Below are positions 1-10,139 of a DNA stretch of 64,000 bases, in pieces (within the stretch, counting starts at the first letter, position 1; each line of letters begins with the position of its first letter). The notes below the pieces were generated by a model. That model made no database searches and was not told the DNA's origin. It saw only the letters and a program-made list of their open reading frames with translations. Source of the stretch: Vitrella brassicaformis (Eukaryota > Sar > Vitrellaceae); contig CDMY01000144.1 in assembly GCA_001179505.1 (NCBI GenBank), forward strand, positions 111,533 through 175,532, in the 5' to 3' direction. The translations under genes were made by a program, and so were the position numbers.

Positions 1-3000
1 TCAAATGGTCACGGGGGTCGCCGCTGTCCCAACCTGCACACACACATAGCCACGCACCCATGTAGACGAATGAATGAATGGATGCACGTGTGTGGCATCG
101 ATGGAACACGCTGACCTTTGTCTGATCCGAAACGGATGATGGAAAAGAATTTGAGCTCATTGTTGCTGCCGTTCCGAATCTGCAACGACACACACCACAC
201 ACACACAACACACACAGAGAGGCTTCCCCATAACCTGCACCGACCCCCCAAAATGGCCGACCATGGATTTGCTGTCGTGGCGCCACATGGCGGGTTCGTT
301 CTGGGAGATCATGTTAAGGTCGTGGACGTTCTGAATCATCTGCTTCTGGTGCAGGTGGGCGTGGTCGCCCGTCTTGCCCCAATCCATGCAGCCAGGCGAA
401 CCGTCAAACATGATTTCCTCGCCAAACTCGTCACCCTGACGGCGATGGAAACACATTCACACACACAGAGAGGGCGATGGGAGATGTCTCTTCATGTGCA
501 TCAACCACGGTGTGGGCTCACTTGGAAGATCATGGGCACTCCTGCTCTGAACCAGCACAGGGCGGCCATGCCGACCAGCTGCACATGGTTCTTGAACTCG
601 GTCAGCAAACGGAGCTTGCCTGATCAGGGGACGACAAGACAAGACAGACAGACGCGTGTGTGCGTGTTGATGTGTGGTTAGTGTGGGTGCCGACCGTTTG
701 AGCATTCGTCGTGGGTGTTGTATGCGTTGACGTACTTCTCCTCACTCCTGTCGTGGATCAACATCTCAACATGCTGGATCAGCCGATACTCCACAGCTGC
801 AGTAATGGGCAGACAGACAGACAGACAGGCAGACACACCCACACACAGACATGTGGTCATGATGCGCACACACGCACACACACACGTGTATCTGGTCTTG
901 CCCCTCCCCTACTGGTTCTGATGTAGTTGCGCATTCTGTGCATCTCGCCGAGGTTTTGGACGTAGCCAAATCCAGCACCACCCTGCCCAACCATTGACAC
1001 ACACAGACCCACACCGATTATGTACGTATCCTTGTACGGGTGTCGGCTTGCTGGCTGACCTTTTCGACAGGCACTGCGAGCCTCCTGAGGACCCTCCTAG
1101 ACTCCTCGGCAATGGTCACAAACGGCGGGGCCGTGTGAGCCAACCGACTGTGCAGATCCCTGAAGACATAACACGCATACGGAGAAATGGAGAATGTCAA
1201 GGGAGTCCCGTGTGCAGCGCCGAGAGGGAAAGGCGTACCGTACCTGTAGAAGTGGATTGTGTCGAGGTCGATGACTTCGCTGAGTTCGTATCCGCTCATG
1301 CCGATCTCGTAGAAGCCCACACCGTTGAGCAGGTCCCAGTCCTCCTGCCGCATACGACTCTTGTCATTCTTCAGCGGCCACCTAAACACACACACACACA
1401 CAGGCAGAAACATACACACACGGTCATCTGTGTTGGCTGGTGTGTCTTGTGTTGTGTGTGTGCGCGTGTGTGTGTGTGTGTGTGCTGACCAGTCCCACTC
1501 TCCTCTGTCATAGTCGAGGAACAGCTGTGACGACACCGCGTCCAAACGGGCGCCATCGATACCTACAAACGCCACGCCACACTCACATGTCGACACATGC
1601 AGCGGCCAGCGTGCATTACGTTGCATCCTTCCTTTCTCAGTGTGTGTGTGTGTGTGTGTATATGTGTGAGTGAATGGGTACGTACCTAGTTCCCTGTACA
1701 TGTATGTGAGGACCCCGATGAGGTAGTTGCGCACGAACTCGTTGCTGAAGTTGTACACGCGCGCCTTCCACTCGTTGTTCCACCCCTTGCCCCCAGAGTG
1801 GTGGAACAGGTCAGTGCCGTCGTAGCTCGACAAACCGCAGTCCCAATCCTGAACATTCACACGCAGAAACGGCCTGCGCGTCTGTATGTGTGATATATGT
1901 GACGGCATGTAGGTCCGCACCTGAATGCCGTGGCCGAGTGGGACGTCGGCAATGACGCCAATGCCATTCTCGTGCAGCGAGTTGACGAGATACTTGAAGT
2001 CGTCGATGGTGCCGTGCCGCTCACTCACGGCGTAGGGACACCCAACCAGGTAGCCCCACGACTCTGACAATGACAAAGTGAGTGAAGTGACACCAACACA
2101 CACCAACCCAAAACACGCGCATACGCGTGACCCGGGGGAAGGCAGGCGAGTGTGTGTATTTACCTACCGTAGAGTGGGCTCTGCATGAAGGGCATGATTT
2201 GGACGTGGCTGAACCCCAGGTACTTGACGTGCGGCACCAGCTTGTGGGCGATGTCGCGGTAGTTGCCCTGCCAGAAACTGCCCAGGTGCACCTCATAGAT
2301 GCTCTTCAACACACCAAGGCCGGCCGTCTGAGCGAGCAAAGCACCACGGTGTGCCACACATCACTCCCCCCACGTGTGCGTGGGCCGGGCCCCCTTGGGC
2401 ACGCACCTTTTGTTCGCCATCAGCCTCGTCGCTGTCCGTCTTGGTGTCGACGATGTGTTTGTGCGTCCACTCGAATCGGTCAGGGTCGCCCACCACAGAA
2501 TTGAAGTTGCGACTGCCATCAGCGCGGAACTCAGACTGACCAGACAGACCCGCACGCACACCACACCGCACCACCGTGTTGCCCAGTGTGTGTCTGCCCT
2601 GCCCTGCCCTGCCGGCCATACCGCGAGTTGGACAGAGAATGGGTCGATGCGTCCCATTTCGTATCTGTTGGGGAGGTAGCCCTTGTCGTTGATGATGTGG
2701 TACTTGTACTGATGATAGGTGAGGTCCTCCCCCACCTCAAGCTCCCACACGCCGTCACGCGTCCAATGCAGCGGCTCACCCTTCTGCCAATTGTTGGCTG
2801 ATCGATGGACAGACAGTGGCAGGGGAGACAGACAGACACAGACACAGTAGGTCTACGCTCAATGGAGGGATGTTTGTGTTGTGTTGTTATTGTATTGTGT
2901 GTGCTGTATATGTGTGTTTGTTTACTGACCATCTCTGAGTAGAAAGACGTGTGTGGCTTCAGGCGCATACACCCGGAATGTGGTGGTCTTCTTCTCGCCG

Positions 3001-3312
3001 TCAACGTGGGCGCCAAAGAACTTGTACGGATAGTCCTGTATGCACACAGCCACAACACACCAACCACACACAAACATACATTCAACCGCACCACATGCAC
3101 ACTACGCTGCTCTTGGCCAGTGCTGTGCTGCCTACCCTCCTGAGGGTCTCTTCGCCCATCTCCTGCACATCCTCCTCCCCCTGCACATGCCCTGCATGAT
3201 GCGGATCTATGCCATTCTCGTCGGCTGGTGCAGGGGACGCCAAAGCATCTCCCTGATCTTTGCTTGTAGCCGGCGGGTGCTCCTCTGACGCCGCTATGGT
3301 GATCTTCGGCAT
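1..3312 (-). CDS. Glycogen/starch branching enzyme-like GH13 protein (3' end outside window)
   Basis: This looks like a 1,4-alpha-glucan branching enzyme, which would build alpha-1,6 branches in storage glucan. The start is MPKITIAASEEHPP at 3312. About a dozen exons follow leftwards. Exons 2-3 (about 3035-2620) encode a CBM48-like beta-sandwich (FRVYAPEATHVFLLRDG, GVWELEVGEDLTYHQYKYHI). The GH13 barrel begins with IYEVHLGSFWQGNYRDIAHK (about 2300). Catalytic-region motifs are visible: GVIADVPLGHG (about 1930); GIDGARLDAVSSQLF with the nucleophile Asp (about 1550); VTIAEES with the acid Glu (about 1120); and YNTHDE with the third Asp (about 720). PMIFQ/GDEFGEE (about 535 and 430) follows, and the gene runs off the left edge near an alpha-amylase C-terminal-like region. 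All three acidic residues are kept, but spacing and sequence differ from plant or animal branching enzymes, so substrate specificity is inferred. No signal peptide is visible, which suggests a cytosolic enzyme. Confidence 0.82.
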
Positions 3313-4516
3313 TGTGAATCAAGAGACCTTCAGTGGGCTAAACAGAGGATGTAAAAACGTTCCGTGAAACCGCTCTATCCAACCGGAGATCCCAACCGGA
3401 GATCTACGAGCGTTGGTTTCGACAACCGCAGCTCTCCCCACGCTCCCAGGCTTTCTTGCCTCTCCTCTCGCTGTCCTTCTTCTTCTCCTTCTTCTTCTTG
3501 CTCTTCTCTCTTTCTCGGTGTCTTTACTGGCGACTGTTCAGTCGCTCCTGGGTGTCGCGTCTGCTCACACGCCCGTCAGGTACGCCAAGACAGTCACGAA
3601 GGCAGACAAGCAGCACGAGATCTCTCCCTTGGTGCTGTGTGCGCTTCTGCGTTTCAGGTTTGTTATTAGTCTGGTGGGTCTGAGATGGCCGACACGGCCG
3701 TCGAGGACGGCACAGAGGCCAACAAGGCCGAGGCCACTGACAGCATCGAGTGGTGAGACGGGTGGCTCGACGGGCGAGGCCAAACAGCCGTCCGCCGAGG
3801 CGAGCAGCAGTGGCGTTGGTTCATCAGAGAGCGCGTGTGCACCCGGCAGCAAGAGAAAGGCATTTTGGGCTGCTGGGAACAGATGGAGGTGAGAGAGGAG
3901 GCCGGGCAGCTGCATGTGGGGATGGTGAGACGCAGCATGCATGTGGGTCTCAATTGTCCTGTTCTCTCCGTGCGTGTAGGTGGAGGCGGTGTTGCCTCGC
4001 TCTCAGAGGGAGCGAGGCGCGGACCCACATCGGCAGACCCACATCGGCAGACACACACACTGCAAGGTGAGTGGCCGCAACCAAGATGAGAGATACCATG
4101 GCCATTCTCGTCCTCTGGGCACAAGTGTACGCATGTGTTTTTACAGATGACGTCAATTGGATCACGAGAACGAGAGACGCATCCATCCCTGCTGCATGCC
4201 ATCCACCTTTCATCTGCGCGGTGGCGCCTTCACTGGCTCGTGTACGTACGAACCTTGCATGACGTGATGTGACGTGATGTGTGTAAGTAGGATGTCCGTG
4301 TGTGTGCATGTGCCCAGCCGGAGAGGGGCTGGGTGGGGTTCCGAAGGCAGAAAATGGTGTACAGAGAGGTTCATTTGATGACACTGGCTTCGGCTGCGTG
4401 TTGTTCCGTTCTTCTTGCTGTCCTACAAGCATGGCCTGCTCTTTCTCCATCTCTCTCCCTCTCTGCTTGAGTCTGCCTGAGTCTGCCTGTCTGTCTGGCT
4501 GGCTAGTCCCTTGACG

Positions 4517-4640
4517 TGTGTGTGGTCGTGGCGCTAGTCCTCACAAGGGTGCAACCGCTGCTTCTCAGAGGCACTAATGAGACACAGTGCTTCTGAGATA
4601 CAGCGGTTGGACCTTGTGAGGACCGCACACGACCAACACA
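4517..4640. repeat. Long fold-back palindrome A
   Basis: The left arm (4517-4576) contains GTCCTCACAAGG, CAACCGCTG and TCTCAGAGGCACT. The right arm (4585-4640) returns their complements, AGTGCTTCTGAGA, CAGCGGTTGGACC and TTGTGAGGAC. The arms are near-perfect over more than 50 bp with a loop of about 10 bases. The second copy of the host unit (about 6528-6610) has only the left arm. Confidence 0.85.
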
Positions 4641-4723
4641 CACATCCACACACACACCCTCTGTCGTCACAGCACACAGACACCCTTGCGTGTCTGACGA
4701 CTGACTTACTCGACTGGTTGCTT

Positions 4724-4840
4724 CTTGCTGCCTCTCTCTCGTCTGCTGTGTTGGCAGGGGTCAGCCAACGCAGTGCAGACGAGAGCGCTTCTGAGATTTC
4801 TCCTTGCACAACACAGAGCAGACGAGAGAGAGGCAGCAAG
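4724..4840. repeat. Fold-back palindrome B
   Basis: The left arm (4724-4752: CTTGCTGCCTCTCTCTCGTC then TGCTGTGTT) and the right arm (4811-4840: AACACAGAGCAGACG then AGAGAGAGGCAGCAAG) are inverse complements with about two mismatches, around a 58-base spacer. In copy 2 (6721-6790) only the left arm and the spacer start survive. Confidence 0.85.
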
Positions 4841-4997
4841 AGAGCTTTTTGGCCTCTGTCGGTCCACTACCACTTCACTGAGGGCTCAAAACACCCTCGC
4901 GGCCGCCCTTAATGTCTCGGCTGCCGCTGTCGTAGAGGGGTGGTTTTGGGGTTAGGGGGCGATGGGCGGGGGCAGCGGCACCATGCATGGAGAGGGA

Positions 4998-5118
4998 GGG
5001 GTGGAGGGGTGTTTAAGGAGTAGGGAGGATGTTGAAATGGCGCTAGCTTGAGTGTGACAAACTCAACATCCCGCGCCGTTTTAACGTCCTCCCTACTCAA
5101 CCAACACCCCTCCACCCC
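4998..5118. repeat. Fold-back palindrome C
   Basis: The left arm (4998-5045, GGGGTGGAGGGGTGTTTAAG then GAGTAGGGAGGATGTTGAAA) is complementary to the right arm (5071-5118, ending CAACACCCCTCCACCCC). The arms are almost the full length of the element. A related half lies near 7205-7310 (TAGGGAGGACGTTGAAATGG) in the opposite context. Confidence 0.85.
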
Positions 5119-5119
5119 T

Positions 5120-5335
5120 TCTTCTCCTTACACACAGTCAGTGTCCCCACAGCGATGCTGCGGAAGCGGCGAGATGAGCCGAGCTCGGCACTTAGACAGA
5201 GACAGACTGACTGACTGACTGACAGAGAGACAGTCAGGGAGCGGCAGCGATGCTGCGGAAGCGGCGAGATGAGCCGAGCTCGCTCGTCCTGCCACTTCAT
5301 GTAGCACCCCTGCCGCTTCCTGACTGTCTCTCTGT
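5120..5335. repeat. Direct-repeat block that recurs inverted at 7091-7210
   Basis: The 37-base sequence GCGATGCTGCGGAAGCGGCG.. occurs twice in direct orientation, at 5152-5188 and 5247-5283. Between the two is a (ACTG)n-rich spacer. The whole 5120-5335 block (CACACAGTCAGTGTCCCCAC to the ACTGTCTCTCTGTTT end) reappears as its reverse complement at about 7091-7210, with some bases lost. It appears to be part of the same fold-back duplication. Confidence 0.8.
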
Positions 5336-5465
5336 TTGGTGAGTGCGCCAATGTCGGGCGGCAGCCACGGTCAAGGCCCATCCGCAGTCTGAGAAGCAAT
5401 GGGCCACCACACACACACACACACACACACACCACACGGGTGGAACAGACAGACAGACAGAGAGA

Positions 5466-6838
5466 GATCTACGAGCGTTGGTTTCGACAACCGCAGCTCC
5501 ACGCTGCAAGGCTTTCTTGTCCATCCTCTCGCTGTCCTTCTTTCTCCTTCTTCTTGCTCTTCTTTCCTTCCCGAGATGTCTCTGCTGGCGACTGTCAGTC
5601 GCTCCTGGGTGGGTGTCGTGTCTGCAGAGCTCAGCCGCCCGTCAGGTACGCCAAGGCAGTCACGAAGACACACGAGCAGCACGAGATTTCTCCCTTGGTG
5701 CTGTGTGCGCTTCTGCGTTTCAGGTTTGTTATTAGTCTGGTGGGTCTGAGATGGCCGACACGGCCGTCGAGGACGGCACAGAGGCCGACAAGGCCGGGCC
5801 ACGACGGCGCCGAGTGCTGTGACGGGTGGCTCGACGGGGGAGGCCAAGCAGCCGTCCGCCGAGGCGAGCAGCAGTGGCGCTGGCGCATCAGAGAGCGCGT
5901 GTGCACCCGGCAGCAAGAGAAAGGCATTTTGGGCTGCTGAGAACTACTGAGAACCTGAGAACAGATGGAGGTGAGGGAGGAGGCTGGGCCCCTTTGCGCG
6001 GGGATGTGCATGGCGCATGCATGTGGTTCTCAATTGTCTTGCTCTCTCCGTGTGTGCAGGTGGAAGAGGCGTTCTCATGGTGAGCAAGGGGTGGACCCAC
6101 ACTGGCAAACACACACGATAAGGTGAGTGGCCGCATCCAAGATGAGAGACACACGACAGATTCTCTTCCTCTGCCGTGCACGTACGCATGTGTGTTGTGC
6201 AGGTGTTGTTGGTTGGATGATGAGAATGCATGCAAAGAAGACGTCCTCGTCTGCGGCAAGGCATCCGTCCCTCATGTGCGTACGAACTTTTCGTGATGTG
6301 GCGTGTTTGCATGTGTGCAGTGGGGGAGGGGGGTGGGGGGAGGGGTGGAGTTTAGAAGGCAGAAAATGGTGTACAGGGAGGTTCATTTGATGACACTCAC
6401 TTCGGCTGCGTGTTGTTCCGTTCCTCTTGCTGTCCTACAAGCATGGCCTGCTTGTCCTCCATCTCTCTCTCTCTCTCTCTGCTTGAGTCTGCCTGTCTGT
6501 CTGTCTGTCTGGCTGGCTGGTCCCTAGACGTGTGTGTGGTCGTGGCGTTGAAACCGACTCAGCGGCAGTCCTCACAAGGGTCCAACCGCTGTTTCTCAGA
6601 AGCACTGGACCCCCTACACACCACACCCACTGCACACAACACACACATCCACACACCCACCCTCCCTCAGCACAGCACACAGACTGCGTGTCTGACGACT
6701 GACTTACTCGGCTGATTGCTTCTTGCTGCCTCTCTCTCCTTTGCTCTGTGTTGGCAGGGGTCAGCCAACGCAGAGAAAAGTCGCAGCTGCTCATTGGCAC
6801 TTTTTGGCCTTAGCCTGTCCACTACCACTTCAGTGAGC
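5466..6838. repeat. Duplicated unit, copy 2
   Basis: This is the counterpart of 3401-4885. The shared landmarks in order are: GATCTACGAGCGTTGGTTTC at 5466; GGTTTGTTATTAGTCTGGTG at about 5723; MADTAVEDGTEADKAG at 5751; SAEASSSGAGASES in another frame (about 5856-5900); GCAGAAAATGGTGTACAG at 6360; and TCCACTACCACTTCA at about 6812. A one-base loss relative to copy 1 near 5791 changes the frame after MADTAVEDGTEADKA, so the two copies break in different ways. This copy lacks the right arms of palindromes A and B. Confidence 0.75.
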
Positions 6839-7775
6839 AGCTGTGACGTTTGACTCTCAGTGAGACTCTGTGCCATTTGATGTCCCCCACACTCACTGAG
6901 AGCGTGCCCCGTGGTGTGCGCCGCGCGAACCTTTTGAGGAGTGTCATACTCCTGCCAATGGGTGAGTGTCGGGCTCACCATCATGGCTGCACGGGGCTTA
7001 GAACGCCCCCGCGGCCGGGCGGTCTGCGGTGCGGCCTGTTGCAGTGCTCCGTCACGGCGGGCCGTTTCGAGAGAGCCAGGCACTTAGACAGAGAGACAGA
7101 CTGACTGACAGACAGTCAGGAAGCGGCAGGGTGCTGCAAGAAGTGGCAGGACGAGCTCGGCTCATCTCGCCGCTTCCGAAGCATCGCTGTGGGGACACTG
7201 ACTGTGTGTAAGGAGAGGGAGGGGTGGGATGGGGTGAATATATCGTAGGGAGGACGATATATCGTAGGGAGGACGTTGAAATGGCGCGGGCGTTTGTCAA
7301 CCGTTTTGAGTTGAGTGTGTGCGCGCCAATGTCGGGCGGCAGCCACGGTCAAGGCCCATCCGCAGTCTGAGAAGCAATGGGCCACCACACACACAAACGG
7401 GCGGAACAGACAGACAGACAGACAGGCAGACACGGGCTTCTCTCTCCCTCTCTCTCTCTCTCTCTCCTGCTTGGTTGACGGTCTTGTCGTTTTCCTGCGT
7501 GCGTGGATTGCGTCTCGTTCTGTCTCACGTCTTCTTGCCAGCTGCTGTGTTGCCTCTGTCTGCCCTTGTTCGTGATGTAGAAGTGTGGATTGGATTGGAT
7601 TACATGAGCATGGTGGACCATGTGGTGTGATGTGTGTATGTTTATGTTGATATGGAAGGAGGGACCTACTTATCTGTGTGATGTCCTTGCGTTTAATGAA
7701 CGGCTTAGAACACCACAATGTTCGCTGCAAGAATGAACCATTGATTGAGTCAGGTCAGTGGGTCGGTCACGTCGG
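6839..7775. other. Repeat-rich spacer between the duplication and the EngB gene
   Basis: There is no gene I can support here. It holds a short palindrome at about 6853-6903 (CTCTCAGTGAG and CTCACTGAGAG), the inverted copy of 5120-5335 (7091-7210) and a tandem TATATCGTAGGGAGGACG (about 7238-7275). It also has a direct copy (about 7318-7395) of 5341-5420, GCCAATGTCGGGCGGCAGCC. CAGACA and CTCTCT microsatellites and a GGATT triplet run near 7592 complete it. Confidence 0.6.
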
Positions 7776-10018
7776 TCACACCTCTATCCTCTGTTTATCT
7801 GACTGCACTATCTGTGCGGCAATCCGGGAAAACAGCCCCTGCAGGTCCCTCCGCCGCATCGAGTCTATCGCATCGATGTTGCTCGGACGCTCACCCTGCA
7901 CACATCCATCCATCCATCCGTACATCCACTCACAGAAAGAACTGCCCACGTTGTGCACCCACCCGTACCTCTGGTAGGACATCGGCGTTGAGTCGGATGA
8001 GCCGCCGCAGCTCGCCGTCCGTGAGCGCCCCGTCGGGTGAGCTGGGCTCCAGCAGACGTGCAGAGGAGGCTGGGCGATCCCCTGCTCCTCCTCCCCGCCG
8101 TCTCCTCTGCGTCACTGGGTGGTCTTCCTCTGGCGGCATGTCTTCGTCGACTGACACCCAACCGTCGCTCGCTGAGTCGTCCTCGTTGGATGAAGGAGCA
8201 GTGTCTTGCTCAGCCGCGACAGCTGACCACACCACACCACACAGACGTCCACATATACATTATGACGTTGGGAGCAGTGCGTGTGTGTCGATCGATGACG
8301 GCTCACGTTCTTGCGGGATGGGAACCGGAGTCTTCTTCTCCTGTGGCTGCGGTGGCTCCTCTTCTGGTTCTTCGTTGCCGTCGTCTGCCTCTGGCTCATA
8401 CTGACCTATACATGCGTCGGATATCGCCCGCCACAATAGCGGCCTGCATGCCATGCACAGACAACCACGCAGCCCTGTCTTTGTTCGTACGGCGGGGGTG
8501 CATGGTGTGGTGTTGTGCCCACCCATTCTCCCCCGTCATTGATGAGAACGGAACTGGTTGCCATGAGGGCAGTTGCAGCTCTTCGCGCAGTCTGGCGAGG
8601 TTGGCGTCACGCTCAGAGGCTTTGAGTCTGTCCACCTTGGTCGCCGCTACCAAGTAGGGCACATCCATGCTCCTGCACACACATAAACACAGACACACAG
8701 AGATAGACCAGACCAACACAAAGATGAAGGTGGGTGAGGACAGGGACACCTATTACCTGAGGTTGGCCAGGACGTCCGCATCGACTTCCTGTGCGGGGAG
8801 CCGGGAGTCGACCAGCAACAGGAACAGACGAAGCTCCGCGCGTTTACGCAAATACGCCCTGCACAGGCAGGCAGGAGAATGGGAGCACAATGCAGTTCAC
8901 CGCATCGCATCTATGTGCTCATCCGTCGCCGTGTAGCTCACAGGAGGAAGCTTCGAATCTTCTTAGTGTCCTCCTTGCTGATGCTCCTCGTGTAGCCATA
9001 GCCAGGAAGATCAACCAACACCACCAGACCCCTTTTCCTGACCAGTAAACGGTCAAATGCGGCCTCTCTATCTCTCTCTCTCTCTCTCTGCCCATGCCCC
9101 CATCCGGCCCTCTCGTGCGGCTGTGTATTGGGCAGGTTGGCTGTTCGAACTGACCTTCGGTCGCTGAGTCTGAAGAGGTTGATCTGCTGCGTCCTGCCGG
9201 GGGTTTTGGATATCCTCACCTCCGCCCTCTCAGACGCACGCGACTGCACACCACACGCAACAACACAAACACAGAGCCGGCAGCACATGTGTGCGAGAGC
9301 CCACCGCCCCCCTTCCCACCCACCTGGAGTGAGTTGAGCATGCTCGACTTGCCCACATTGGACCTGCCCAGGAAGGCCACCTCGGGCAGCCCGGTGGCAG
9401 GCAAGTCACGGCTGTCCTCGTAGCCGCCGATGAACGACACGGCGCCCACGTCCTCCCTCTCGAACGGCCGCACCTCCACAGCAGACGAGCCGCCAGACAC
9501 CTCCACCGCCTCGATGAATTGTAGGCCTTTGGGAACAGCCTTGGCTGAGGGAGATGATGCTTCGGGAGTGTCATGGGGAGAGGTGGATGCGTCTGTGGCT
9601 GAGGATTGCTTGCGCTGTCTTGCGAGGCGACGCTGGCGGCTTTGCTGCAGCCAAAGATCCCATCCAGACACACAGACAGGCAGGCAGATGTGCAAACGTG
9701 AGTCCATCCATCAGTGCATGTTGGTGTGCGTACCTCCTTGGCTCGTTTTTCTGCCTCCTGCTGCCTGCTCTGCCCCCGGGCAGTCTTCCGCGCCACCTTG
9801 GCCTTGTACTTCTTGATCAGCTTCGACTCGTGACGCTCGGACGCCTTGCTGCGGGCCGGCATCACTGTCAGCCTGTCCACCGGTGTCATTGGCTGACGCA
9901 TGCCGAAGGGTCTGCCGTGCACGAGGGTGAAGGCATGGGCGCGATGAATCATGGCGTCGATGAAGCACAGTACGGTCAAGAGAGCGTTCCAAACGCTGTG
10001 GAAGCACTTAACTTTCAT
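7776..10018 (-). CDS. YihA/EngB-type GTP-binding protein, predicted plastid-targeted
   Basis: This is a TrmE-Era-EngA-EngB family GTPase. EngB proteins assist large ribosomal subunit assembly, and eukaryotic members act in plastids or mitochondria. G motifs on successive exons are: G1 GRSNVGKSS (about 9340-9366); a Thr switch in KTPGRTQQINLF (about 9175-9215); G3 DLPGYGY (about 9000); G4 TKVDRL (about 8630); and a G5-like FSSMTGENG (about 8545). I prefer the Met at 10018 to an upstream in-frame Met at 10081. It gives MKVKCF.. then a hydrophobic core (VWNALLTVLCFIDAMIHRAHA) followed by Phe, a signal peptide plus transit peptide for a complex plastid. A basic coiled region (about 9860-9730) follows. 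After the GTPase domain comes an unusual acidic and Arg/Gly-rich tail ending SKQRIEV at 7776. The start faces the RRM gene head-to-head. Confidence 0.88.
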
Positions 10019-10139
10019 TGGATCTTTGACAGCGCCTCTCCAGACCTTCCTCTGCGGTCCAGGAGGTGGAGGGCTGGGCATCTTCTCTGCCTCACGCTAA
10101 GCTCGCAGATCTGCAAGCTCGCAAAGGAGCGTCAAGGCA

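Larger units (their letters stand above)
3401..4885. repeat. Duplicated unit, copy 1 (gene-fragment-like, with fold-backs)
   Basis: The segment starting GATCTACGAGCGTTGGTTTC is repeated at 5466-6838 with small indels. It keeps traces of an old spliced gene. One is a short ORF at 3684 starting MADTAVEDGTEANKAEATD. In another frame comes a hydrophilic stretch, TGGSTGEAKQPSAEASSS and APGSKRKAFWAA (about 3757-3880). After that come donor/acceptor-like pairs shared by both copies (ATGGAG/gtgaga, cag/gtgga, aag/gtgagtgg, ttacag). The frames do not join, so I treat it as a decayed gene or non-coding element. A 159-codon frame at 3413-3892 with a Leu-rich start is open here but not in copy 2. Confidence 0.7.

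Noticed and set aside
118-681. Long open frame on the plus strand
   Set aside because: It is the antisense shadow of branching-enzyme exons, and its composition (His/Thr from CA repeats) is not gene-like.
3413-3892. 159-codon frame with Leu-rich start in duplicated unit 1
   Set aside because: The frame is not kept in copy 2, and the Leu run comes from a CTT/CTC tract, so a secreted peptide is not supported.
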